Source: Chloroflexota bacterium (GTDB taxonomy: Bacteria > Chloroflexota > Anaerolineae > UBA1429). Taken from it: 45,238 nt of DNA. Positions 30,892 through 38,012 of the stretch are shown here, one piece after another. A program made the translations under genes and the position numbers. The notes below the pieces were generated by a model. It did no database searches. It had not been told where the DNA came from and was given only the letters and a program-made list of their open reading frames with translations. Location of the stretch: NCBI GenBank assembly GCA_021372475.1, contig JAJFUJ010000062.1:1-45238 (forward strand), given 5' to 3'. The first letter of the stretch is position 1, and every line of letters begins with the position of its first letter.

Positions 30892-31391
30892 AGGGACTCC
30901 TCTCCTTCTTGATGAGGCTCTAAGTTGATGATCATCGCAGTTTCATCGCAGTTAGGGAACTTGGGGCAATCTAGGCAATCTCCCCAGATTTTATGCGGGA
31001 GCGACTCGCGTGCAACCTGGCGGAAACCCATCGATTCAAAAAAGGCTTGCTGATATGTCAGCGCAAAGACCTGGTTTAGTCCTAGATTTTTTGCGTCTTC
31101 CAAAAGATAATCAATCATCATTTTACCGATTCCCTTACGGCGCCATTCCGGCAGCACCGCGAGGGAACGAATCTCACCGAGCTGTTCCCAGATGAGCGCC
31201 AGCGAACCGCAGCCGACGAGTTGATCGCCATTCCAGGCGCCCACAAAATCGCGCAGAAACTGGTATAGTTTATGATGCGAGCGCGGCAGCATTTGCCCAA
31301 GCGTGGCATAACCGTTGACCAAATCCGCTACCTTGGGGACATCCTGCACCGTCAATCTGCGGAGCGTGATGTCGGTTTTTTCATCTGCCAC
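30888..31391 (-). CDS. argA: GNAT N-acetyltransferase, probable N-acetylglutamate synthase
   Basis: This 167-residue protein is a single GNAT domain with the acetyl-CoA loop [15 protein letters not shown] near residue 80 and the conserved FFESMGF. Its C-terminus has a Cys cluster ([14 protein letters not shown]), as in short ArgA proteins of other bacteria. The position inside the arg operon supports N-acetylglutamate synthesis as its job. The classical two-domain ArgA kinase-like region is absent. The start is GTG with AAAGGGG upstream, and it overlaps argD by 11 bases. Confidence 0.88.
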   Translation of the reverse strand: MADEKTDITLRRLTVQDVPKVADLVNGYATLGQMLPRSHHKLYQFLRDFVGAWNGDQLVGCGSLALIWEQLGEIRSLAVLPEWRRKGIGKMMIDYLLEDAKNLGLNQVFALTYQQAFFESMGFRQVARESLPHKIWGDCLDCPKFPNCDETAMIINLEPHQEGEESL

Positions 31392-32601
31392 AGCACTGCC
31401 CCTTTCCGTTAACCTCGGTCAGGCATTTATCCAGGATACCTGCTGCCTCGTCGATTGCTTGCTGATCCGCCACGAGCGGCGGCAACAGCCGTAGGACCTT
31501 GGCGCCAGCTTTACAGGTTAGCAGCCCATTTGCATATGCACTGGCGATAATCGGGGCTATATCATCATCGAACTCTACGCCCCATATCAAGCCGCGTCCG
31601 CGCACAGACTTGATAGACTTGAATTTAGCTTGCAGTACGTTCAATTTTTGCTCCAGATAGCGTCCTTGCGCATTCACGTGCGCCAGAAGATCTGGCTGGC
31701 TTAGTTTTGCCAGTACAACCTGAGCCGTTGCACAGATGACCGGATTGGCAGCAAAGGTTGAACCATGGTCGCCCGGTTGAATCGCTGCCGCCACCTGAGC
31801 ATTTACCAGTGTGGCGCCGATAGGCAAGCCGCCGCCCAGCGGTTTAGCCAGCGTCATCATATCCGGGCTGACCCCATAAGGCTGATGCGCCCATAGTGTG
31901 CCGGTTCTGCCCAAACCGCATTGAACTTCGTCGAATATGAGCAGAATCCCGCGCTCGCTGCACAAGCTACGTAATCCGCGCAAAAACTGCTCGTCGGCGA
32001 TATTCACGCCCCCTTCGCCCTGGAGCGGCTCTACGATACACGCACAGGTGTTTTCATCCAGGAGCTTGCTGGCCGCATCCAGATCGTTGAAAGACGCGAT
32101 TTTAGCGCCCGGCATCAACGGTCGGAAAGGATCCTGGTAATGTGCGCGGGGCGTGAGCGCCAGTGCACCCAAGGTACGTCCGTGGAAACCGTCGGTAAAG
32201 GCCAATATTTCCGTTCTATTTGCAACCCCGCTTTGGGAATAGCATTTGCGACTGAACTTGATGGCGGCCTCTACCGCTTCAGTGCCCGAGTTGCACAGGA
32301 ACACCTTATCCGCAAATCCTGAGGCCTGAACGAGCTGCTGCGCTAGCTGCGCCTGCGGGGCGCTGCAATAAAGGTTCGAGATGTGCATCAACTTACCAGC
32401 CTGGGCTTGCAACGCTTCAAGAATGTCATGGTCGCCGTAACCCAGCGCATTTACCGCGATGCCGCTGACAAAATCCAGGTAGCGCTTGCCGTCTGTATCG
32501 TATACGTACAATCCCTGTCCGCGCTCAACTACAAAAGGAGCTCGGGCGTAAGTGTGCAGCACATAGCGCTCATCGAGCGCTAAAATATCTTCCCCGTTCA
32601 T
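31381..32601 (-). CDS. argD: Acetylornithine aminotransferase
   Basis: This 406-residue class III PLP aminotransferase has FLCNSGTEAVEAAIKFSR near residue 101, FHGRTLGAL near 139, IFDEVQCGLGRTG near 222 and MTLAKPLGGGLPIGA near 249, which contains the PLP Lys. It transfers an amino group to N-acetylglutamate semialdehyde in arginine synthesis. The ATG overlaps the argB stop by four bases, with GGGGAGGG as ribosome site. Confidence 0.96.
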   Translation of the reverse strand: MNGEDILALDERYVLHTYARAPFVVERGQGLYVYDTDGKRYLDFVSGIAVNALGYGDHDILEALQAQAGKLMHISNLYCSAPQAQLAQQLVQASGFADKVFLCNSGTEAVEAAIKFSRKCYSQSGVANRTEILAFTDGFHGRTLGALALTPRAHYQDPFRPLMPGAKIASFNDLDAASKLLDENTCACIVEPLQGEGGVNIADEQFLRGLRSLCSERGILLIFDEVQCGLGRTGTLWAHQPYGVSPDMMTLAKPLGGGLPIGATLVNAQVAAAIQPGDHGSTFAANPVICATAQVVLAKLSQPDLLAHVNAQGRYLEQKLNVLQAKFKSIKSVRGRGLIWGVEFDDDIAPIIASAYANGLLTCKAGAKVLRLLPPLVADQQAIDEAAGILDKCLTEVNGKGQCCGR

Positions 32602-33371
32602 TTGCCCTCCCCAGAATCCATTTTTATCCAGGTGCCTGTACCAGAGGCCAGATTCTCTAGATTGGTGATGAGGACTCGATTTATACCCTCATCCAGGGTA
32701 TCCAATGCCGAGCGCACTTTGGGCACCATTCCGCCGGTGATTATCCCATCGCGTATCATCTCGCGCGCCGTTGCAGCGGTTAAGCTTGAAAGAAGCTCGC
32801 CCTCTCGCAGCACACCCGGCACATTCGTGATAAAGATTACCTCCGCCACCTGCATTGCCTTGGCAACAGCCAGCGCTGCATGGTCAGCATTAACGTTCAA
32901 CGTCAGATCATCTTTGCCAGTAGATACTGGCGATACCACCGGTGTGTAACCGGCATCCAGCAACAACGTGAGTAATTCCGTGTTCACCAAGTCGATTTCG
33001 CCGACCAGCCCCAGGTCGCCCGAAGGATAGTGCAGACGCCTGGCGCAGAGCAGCCCGCCATCCACACCGCTGATGCCGCAGGCCTTCACGCCGGCCGCCG
33101 CCAACCTGCCGACCAAGCGCTTGTTCACGAGGCCGGAGAGCACCGCCTCGGCGACCTCCAGGGAGGCCGCATCGGTCACACGCAAGCCATCGATCGTCTT
33201 TGGCTCTAACCCGAGCCTTTGCTGCCAATAGGCTATTTCGGGTCCGCCGCCGTGAATGATGATGAGCGGTTTACACGCAGCCATGCGCGCGAGTGCAGCC
33301 ACCAGCGCATCCAGGCTTGTTCCTGGAGCCAGCTCAGCCCCGCCCACTTTGAGCAATGTGATATTTTGCAC
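32598..33371 (-). CDS. argB: N-acetylglutamate kinase
   Basis: This 257-residue amino-acid kinase phosphorylates N-acetylglutamate, usually the arginine-inhibited step of the pathway. It has LLKVGGAEL at the start (phosphate binding), IIHGGGPEIAYW near residue 38, GLRVTD near 62, NVNADHAALAVAKAM near 158 and GGMVPKVRSALD near 215. The N-terminal helix that forms hexamers in arginine-inhibited enzymes seems absent, so it may be a dimeric, less feedback-sensitive type (inference). It starts 25 bases after argC. Confidence 0.96.
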   Translation of the reverse strand: MQNITLLKVGGAELAPGTSLDALVAALARMAACKPLIIIHGGGPEIAYWQQRLGLEPKTIDGLRVTDAASLEVAEAVLSGLVNKRLVGRLAAAGVKACGISGVDGGLLCARRLHYPSGDLGLVGEIDLVNTELLTLLLDAGYTPVVSPVSTGKDDLTLNVNADHAALAVAKAMQVAEVIFITNVPGVLREGELLSSLTAATAREMIRDGIITGGMVPKVRSALDTLDEGINRVLITNLENLASGTGTWIKMDSGEGK

Positions 33372-33396
33372 CTAGTAATCCTTCCGAGTAGTGCCT

Positions 33397-34407
33397 TTAG
33401 GCCAAGCCGGACGTTTCACCCAGACCAAACATGACGTTCATATTTTGCACAGCCTGTCCAGCCGCACCCTTGATGAGATTGTCCAGGGTAGCGACTAAAA
33501 TAAACTCGCCGGGAACGCCGGCGCTGTGAATGGATATCGCGCAGCGGTTGCTGCCGACCGTGTACGCCAGAGTAGCCCCCTGCCCCAATGGCAGCACGTC
33601 CACAAATGGCTCATGCTGGTAACACGTCTCGTATCTGGCATGCAAATCAGAGATGGTCAACTCAGGCGGCGTAGTGATATACAAGGTCGCCAAAATACCG
33701 CGGCTGACGGGCAGCAAATGCGGCGTGAAGACGATGCGCAGAGGCCGGCCGGCAAATTCGGCAAGCTCTTGTTCGATTTCCGGCACATGACGGTGCTGAT
33801 GCCCGATTTTATAAGTGGATAAATTATCGTGCACGCTGACGAAATGGGTGGTCTCGGTGGGCTTCACGCCCGCTCCCGACACACCGGACTTGGCATCGAT
33901 AATAACCGGTTCTCTGCTGATCAAACCAGCCTTTGCCGCCGGGTAAAGCGCCAGCAAGGCGCAGGTGGTATAACAGCCAGGGTTAGCGACCAGCCAAGTT
34001 TTGGCGATCTGCGCGCGGTAAACCTCAGTCAGGCCGTAGACTGCTTGCGTGAGCATCTCGGGCGCAGGATGGACGCCATACCATTCGTCGTAAACTGTCG
34101 CGTCGTGCAGCCGCAGATCAGCCGAAAAATCAACACATTTGGCGCCGGCGGCCAGGACACGCTTCGCCAGTGGAGCTGAAACGCCGTTCGGCGTGCACAG
34201 AAAAGCAATATCGACAGCGTCCAGTGGAACCTGGTCAGGCGCAACCAGTTTTATCTTTTGGTTACAGGGATATACGTCGCTGAGCGTTTTGCCCGCATGC
34301 GTTTCTGAAGCTGCGAAAACGATAACGGTCTTGGGATGGCGCTCAAGCAGCTTGATCAGCTCAAAACCGGCAAAACCCGATGCGCCAAAGACCCCGGTTC
34401 GTATCAT
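33397..34407 (-). CDS. argC: N-acetyl-gamma-glutamyl-phosphate reductase
   Basis: This 336-residue enzyme reduces acyl phosphate to N-acetylglutamate semialdehyde with NADPH. The Rossmann start GVFGASGFAGFELIKLL, the catalytic Cys in NPGCYTTC near residue 147, SGVSGAGVKPTETTHF near 173 and HRHVPEIEQEL near 203 identify it. It is the first gene of the arg operon. Its start lies ten bases beyond the terminator of the leader region, and its expression would depend on read-through of that attenuator. TTGGAGG sits just before the ATG. Confidence 0.97.
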   Translation of the reverse strand: MIRTGVFGASGFAGFELIKLLERHPKTVIVFAASETHAGKTLSDVYPCNQKIKLVAPDQVPLDAVDIAFLCTPNGVSAPLAKRVLAAGAKCVDFSADLRLHDATVYDEWYGVHPAPEMLTQAVYGLTEVYRAQIAKTWLVANPGCYTTCALLALYPAAKAGLISREPVIIDAKSGVSGAGVKPTETTHFVSVHDNLSTYKIGHQHRHVPEIEQELAEFAGRPLRIVFTPHLLPVSRGILATLYITTPPELTISDLHARYETCYQHEPFVDVLPLGQGATLAYTVGSNRCAISIHSAGVPGEFILVATLDNLIKGAAGQAVQNMNVMFGLGETSGLA

Positions 34408-34416
34408 TATGCCTCC

Positions 34417-34449
34417 AAATAAAAAACCAGCTCCCGTCTGGAGAGCTGG
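34417..34449 (-). terminator. Intrinsic terminator of the arg operon attenuator
   Basis: On the minus strand CCAGCTC (34449-34443) pairs with GAGCTGG (34433-34427), with a G-U and one more C-G pair inside, and is followed by six T's and then ATTT. It lies between the leader peptide and argC, so it would stop transcription before argC. The loop and inner stem contain TCCAGAC (34442-34436), which can pair with upstream GTCTGGA (34489-34483) instead. Confidence 0.9.
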
Positions 34450-34491
34450 CTGATCGTGACGCTAATAACCCAGGGCAGACTATCCAGACAA

Positions 34492-34536
34492 TTACTTCTG
34501 GCGCACCCTGATGATCCTAGCCACTAATTGCAACAT
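34492..34536 (-). CDS. Arginine-rich leader peptide of the arg operon (14 residues)
   Basis: The frame ATG...TAA on the minus strand encodes MLQLVARIIRVRQK. GAGG (34546-34543) sits six bases before the ATG. Three of the fourteen residues are Arg (two AGG codons and one CGC), at codons 7, 10 and 12. It lies between the operon promoter and the terminator. It most likely works as an attenuation leader: a ribosome stalling at Arg codons when charged Arg-tRNA is low would cover 34497-34510 and let transcription continue. The peptide itself need not have a function. Confidence 0.72.
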   Translation of the reverse strand: MLQLVARIIRVRQK

Positions 34537-34552
34537 CGTTTACCTCAGTGCT

Positions 34553-34581
34553 AATGTAGCGCAAACTATCTTATTTGTCAA
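34553..34581 (-). promoter_or_regulatory. Sigma-70 promoter of the arg operon
   Basis: On the minus strand TTGACA (34581-34576) and TACATT (34558-34553) are spaced by 17 bases. Predicted transcription starts near 34546-34549, directly before the leader peptide's ribosome site. Confidence 0.85.
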
Positions 34582-34619
34582 GCGATGATAGTAAGCAAAC
34601 TTCCATTTTATTTTCGCAC

Positions 34620-34648
34620 TTGGCAACACCTCATATTTATGCTAGTTT
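34620..34648 (+). promoter_or_regulatory. Candidate promoter for the MFS gene
   Basis: TTGGCA (34620-34625) and TAGTTT (34643-34648) have a 17-base spacer, and TGC just before the -10 gives an extended -10 element. The -10 is weak. It is divergent to the arg promoter. Confidence 0.4.
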
Positions 34649-34691
34649 TATTCATCTGCTCTTAAAAGTTCTGGGGGATGAAAGGAAAAGT

Positions 34692-36017
34692 ATGGCAACC
34701 ATCGCTGCTGTTGATGAGAAACTGCATCGGCGGATTATCAATGCCTGGTGTATGTACGACTGGGCAAACTCGGCGTTTGCAACCACGATTATGGCCGCGC
34801 TGTTACCACCTTACTTCTCCGGAGTAGCAGCAGCTAGCCTGCCCAAAGCGCAGGCTTCGAGCATTTGGGGATTTTCATTGGCCTTTTCCACACTGCTGAT
34901 TGCTTTTCTAGGGCCGGTTCTAGGTGCGATTGCTGACCAAACCGGCACAAAAAAACGGTTCCTACAGAGCTTTCTCTCTGTCGCCATCGTGTTTACTGCT
35001 CTGCTCTTCCTGGTACATGAAGGCGATTGGGTGATGGCGGTTATCTTTTACATGCTGGCCAGTATCGGCAACGCAGGCGCTAATGTGTTCTACGATTCAC
35101 TTTTGCCGCATGTTGCCAGACCTGATGAAATAGACCAGGTATCCACAAAAGGGTACGCGCTGGGCTATCTGGGCGGCGGAATACTGCTGGCTATTAATTT
35201 ACTCTGGTATATGAAACCAGGATGGTTCGGTTGGATGGGGATTACGGATGGGAACTCGGCTGTAAGAGCTTCGTTTCTAAGTGTTGCTGTTTGGTGGATT
35301 ATCTTTTCAATTCCATTATTCCGTTATGTCAAGGAACCAAAGGCATCCAGCGCTACCCAGATAGTAAATCCGATCCGTGCGGGCTTTAAGAGGCTAGGAG
35401 AAACATTTCACCAAATCAAACGGTATCAACAACTGGTCAAGTTCCTGATCGCCTTCTGGCTGTATGAAGACGGCATCGGTACGATCATCAAGATGGCCAC
35501 GATATACGGCGCCGAGATCGGCATTGGTGCCGGTGACCTTGCCGGTGCGCTACTGCTGACCCAGATTATCGGTGTGCCGTTCAGCTTTATCTTTGGCTGG
35601 CTGGCAAAACGCCTGGGAACCAAGAAATCGATTTATCTCTCCCTCATTGTATATACACTGATATCAATTGCCGGCTACTTTATGACCAAGGCCTGGCACT
35701 TTTGGGTTCTGGCGGGCGCTGTCGGCCTAGTGCAAGGCGGCAGCCAGGCGCTCAGCCGTTCGTTGTTCGGCTCGATGACGCCCAAAGCGCGCACGGCCGA
35801 GTTCTATGGCTTTTACGATATCTCCAGCAAGTTCGCCGGAATCCTTGGCCCCCTGCTTTTCAGCGCAACTGCCCTCATTTTTGGCACAAGCCGTTTGGGT
35901 ATTGTTTCCCTTGTTGTATTTTTCGTTGTCGGCGCAGTTCTACTCTCGCGAGTGGATGAGCAAAGCGGTATCGCCACCGCCCGCGCAGAAGACGCGCTGG
36001 AAACCGAGGCTGCATAG
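34692..36017 (+). CDS. MFS transporter, UMF1/Atg22-like family
   Basis: This 441-residue membrane protein has about twelve transmembrane helices. It starts with AWCMYDWANSAFATTI, a hallmark of the UMF1 family (bacterial relatives of the yeast vacuolar effluxer Atg22), and has the MFS loop motif LGAIADQTGTKKRF near residue 80. A duplicated loop motif FGWLAKRLGTKKS lies in the second half. UMF1 members export amino acids in some systems, so an amino-acid exporter is plausible but unproven. The ATG at 34692 has AAAGGAAAAG upstream; an open frame from 34575 lacks similarity. A bidirectional terminator follows. Confidence 0.9.
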   Translation: MATIAAVDEKLHRRIINAWCMYDWANSAFATTIMAALLPPYFSGVAAASLPKAQASSIWGFSLAFSTLLIAFLGPVLGAIADQTGTKKRFLQSFLSVAIVFTALLFLVHEGDWVMAVIFYMLASIGNAGANVFYDSLLPHVARPDEIDQVSTKGYALGYLGGGILLAINLLWYMKPGWFGWMGITDGNSAVRASFLSVAVWWIIFSIPLFRYVKEPKASSATQIVNPIRAGFKRLGETFHQIKRYQQLVKFLIAFWLYEDGIGTIIKMATIYGAEIGIGAGDLAGALLLTQIIGVPFSFIFGWLAKRLGTKKSIYLSLIVYTLISIAGYFMTKAWHFWVLAGAVGLVQGGSQALSRSLFGSMTPKARTAEFYGFYDISSKFAGILGPLLFSATALIFGTSRLGIVSLVVFFVVGAVLLSRVDEQSGIATARAEDALETEAA

Positions 36018-36036
36018 AGGCAGCATTGCGATAAAC

Positions 36037-36070
36037 AAAAACCGCGCCAATAGCTCTGGCGCGGTTTTAT
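36037..36070. terminator. Bidirectional intrinsic terminator
   Basis: ACCGCGCCA (36041-36049) pairs perfectly with TGGCGCGGT (36057-36065) around a 7-base loop. A-rich flank (36037-36041) and TTTTATT (36065-36071) give T tracts in both directions, ending the convergent MFS and ABC genes. Confidence 0.92.
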
Positions 36071-36081
36071 TATGGTATCTG

Positions 36082-37320
36082 TTACTTGGGGTGGATTCTG
36101 GCTTCGCTGGTTTTATCAAAGAGATAAACGCTCTCCTCAGGAATAACCACTGTCATCTTCCAGCCGGTGCCCACCCTAGTTTCGATAGGCGCGTCCACAC
36201 CAAACAATAAATCACCGGCCATAACGTGTACCAATTGCACATGCTTGGCGAAATTCGGCTCAGAGTTCATTACCTCTACCTGCAGATGCGTCCCCTGCGG
36301 TGGCACCTGTGCTTCATCGGCAACCAGATAAGCGTCGCTAGAGCGGAATCCGAGCACAAGCTCTTGCTGGGGTTTGACCGCCCCTGCCAAATGGCCATCG
36401 AGCTGCAGTTTGCCGAAGCTGCTGACCAGGTTGTTTTCATCGACAGCAGTCCAACCTTCCAACAGGTTCATCGGCGGCAAACCCAGGAAACCGGCCACGA
36501 ACGAGTTGACGGGGTTCTTGGTAATTTCATCGTATGTGCCCATCTGCTCAACCTTACCGCGGCGCATGACGGCGATGATATCGCCCAGCGTGATTGCCTC
36601 AATCTGGTCGTGGGTCACGTATATGGCGGTAATCGAGAAGCGCTGCAGCAGCCTCCGGATTTCAACGCGGGTTGATGAGCGCAGTTTGGCATCCAAGTTT
36701 GAGAGCGGCTCATCAAACAGAAAGAGACTTGGATCGCGGACGATACAGCGCCCGATGGCGACGCGCTGTTGCTGGCCTCCCGAGAGGTTGCCCGGCTTCC
36801 TGGAAAGGAGGGTATCAAAACCTATTCCCATTATCTCAGAGGTAATCTTGATGCGCTCCATCATCTCCTCGTCGGTACGGTTGCGCATCTTAAAGAAAAA
36901 CCCCAGGTTACCCTCCCCCTTCATATGCGGGTAGAGAGCGTAACTCTGGAAAACCATCCCAATCATGCGGTCTTTAGGGGGAATATCAGCCATATCTTTA
37001 TCATCGTAAAAGATAGCGCCATCATCAGGCCTTTGCAATCCGGCAACCACCCTGAGGAGCGTGCTCTTACCGCAGCCGGAAGGCCCGACGATAGCCAGTG
37101 TTTTGCCGTCCGGTATCGTTAGTGAGACGCCGTCGAGCGCCATCACTGTACCGGACTCGCGCGTCGCTAACTGCTCCTCTTCGGCAGCATCGACCCGCGA
37201 GACAAATTCTTTATCCTGGAAGTCGTCCATATAATTGCGGACGCCTTTGCTATTAAAGAACTTGACTTCATGTTTAGGCACATATTTCACTACAACATTC
37301 TCGAGCCGGATTTCTGCCAC
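36082..37320 (-). CDS. ABC transporter ATPase, MalK/UgpC type, with N-terminal insertion
   Basis: This 412-residue protein has Walker A GPSGCGKST near residue 79, the Q loop FQSYALYPH, the signature LSGGQQQR near 162, Walker B LFLFDEP and the switch His in YVTHDQ. A C-terminal OB/TOBE-type regulatory domain (~280-412) is typical of sugar and glycerol-phosphate importers. Unusually, ~40 residues (about 13-55, including YMDDFQDKEF) sit between the first beta strand and MALDGVS. There are no permease or binding-protein genes here, so it is an orphan that may serve several importers. The GTG start has AGGAGG upstream; a -10 TATAAT (37356-37361) suggests its own promoter, although the -35 is poor. 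Confidence 0.92.
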   Translation of the reverse strand: MAEIRLENVVVKYVPKHEVKFFNSKGVRNYMDDFQDKEFVSRVDAAEEEQLATRESGTVMALDGVSLTIPDGKTLAIVGPSGCGKSTLLRVVAGLQRPDDGAIFYDDKDMADIPPKDRMIGMVFQSYALYPHMKGEGNLGFFFKMRNRTDEEMMERIKITSEIMGIGFDTLLSRKPGNLSGGQQQRVAIGRCIVRDPSLFLFDEPLSNLDAKLRSSTRVEIRRLLQRFSITAIYVTHDQIEAITLGDIIAVMRRGKVEQMGTYDEITKNPVNSFVAGFLGLPPMNLLEGWTAVDENNLVSSFGKLQLDGHLAGAVKPQQELVLGFRSSDAYLVADEAQVPPQGTHLQVEVMNSEPNFAKHVQLVHVMAGDLLFGVDAPIETRVGTGWKMTVVIPEESVYLFDKTSEARIHPK

Positions 37321-37388
37321 CGTTGCCTCCTGTTACACACCCATCGTGCATCTTCATTATAGTCAGATAAGCAGATACGTATAGTATA

Positions 37389-38009
37389 TCAGTCGGTCCA
37401 AAGGATAGCCCGCGCAGGAGCGCCATCGGTACCGGCGATTGGCAACGGTAAACACGCTAGATTGTATTCTCCCTTCGGAATATCCTGCAGCCACAGGTTC
37501 TCGACGATAATGATATCCGCTGCCAGGAGCCGGCGGTGGATAACCAATGCATCGGCATCGAAACGGTCTACTGTCGGGCCGGTTATCCCGATGAGCTTGA
37601 TATGGTGATCGATTACCCATTGGGCAGCGTCGAGCGTCAACGGAACAGTGGATGTAAAACTTCCGTCCAGGCAATTCGGTTCCGCTAGCTTGAGCAGAAC
37701 CCTAGAGTATTCAGAACACACGCGCGCGTCGAGGGTCGCGGCCTGAATCTCCTGGTATGCGCTGCAATCTACCACCACAGCCGGGCCGACCAACACCCTC
37801 AAGTCTAGCTGATCAACCGTTTTACCGTTCGCAAAGAGGTGCGCTGGCGCATCCACATGGGTGCCCGTATGGCTGCCGAGACGGAATACGCTGGTATTTA
37901 TAGTATCGCCGGCATTAGCCTGTAGCTGCGGCTCTACCAACGGCGTAGGATCGCCCGGCCAAACGGACAACCCGTCGTGAATGGTTCGGGTAATATCCCA
38001 GATGTGCAT
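37389..38009 (-). CDS. Cyclase-family metal hydrolase (kynurenine formamidase-like)
   Basis: This 206-residue protein has the family's HTGTHVDAPAH metal-binding motif near residue 48 (GSHTGTHVDAP), WPGDPTP near 17 and LIGITGPTVDRF near 137. The family includes kynurenine formamidase and isatin hydrolase, so hydrolysis of a cyclic or formylated amide is likely; the substrate is unknown. GGGGAA lies eight bases before the ATG, inside the end of the upstream gene on the same strand (stop at 38013). Confidence 0.88.
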   Translation of the reverse strand: MHIWDITRTIHDGLSVWPGDPTPLVEPQLQANAGDTINTSVFRLGSHTGTHVDAPAHLFANGKTVDQLDLRVLVGPAVVVDCSAYQEIQAATLDARVCSEYSRVLLKLAEPNCLDGSFTSTVPLTLDAAQWVIDHHIKLIGITGPTVDRFDADALVIHRRLLAADIIIVENLWLQDIPKGEYNLACLPLPIAGTDGAPARAILWTD

Positions 38010-38012
38010 CGG

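Noticed and set aside
34417-34600. Possible T-box riboswitch or ArgR box upstream of argC
   Set aside because: No T-box conserved GGGTGGNACCGCG-type block is present and no clear ARG-box palindrome is visible. The leader frame with Arg codons and alternate hairpins explains the region better.
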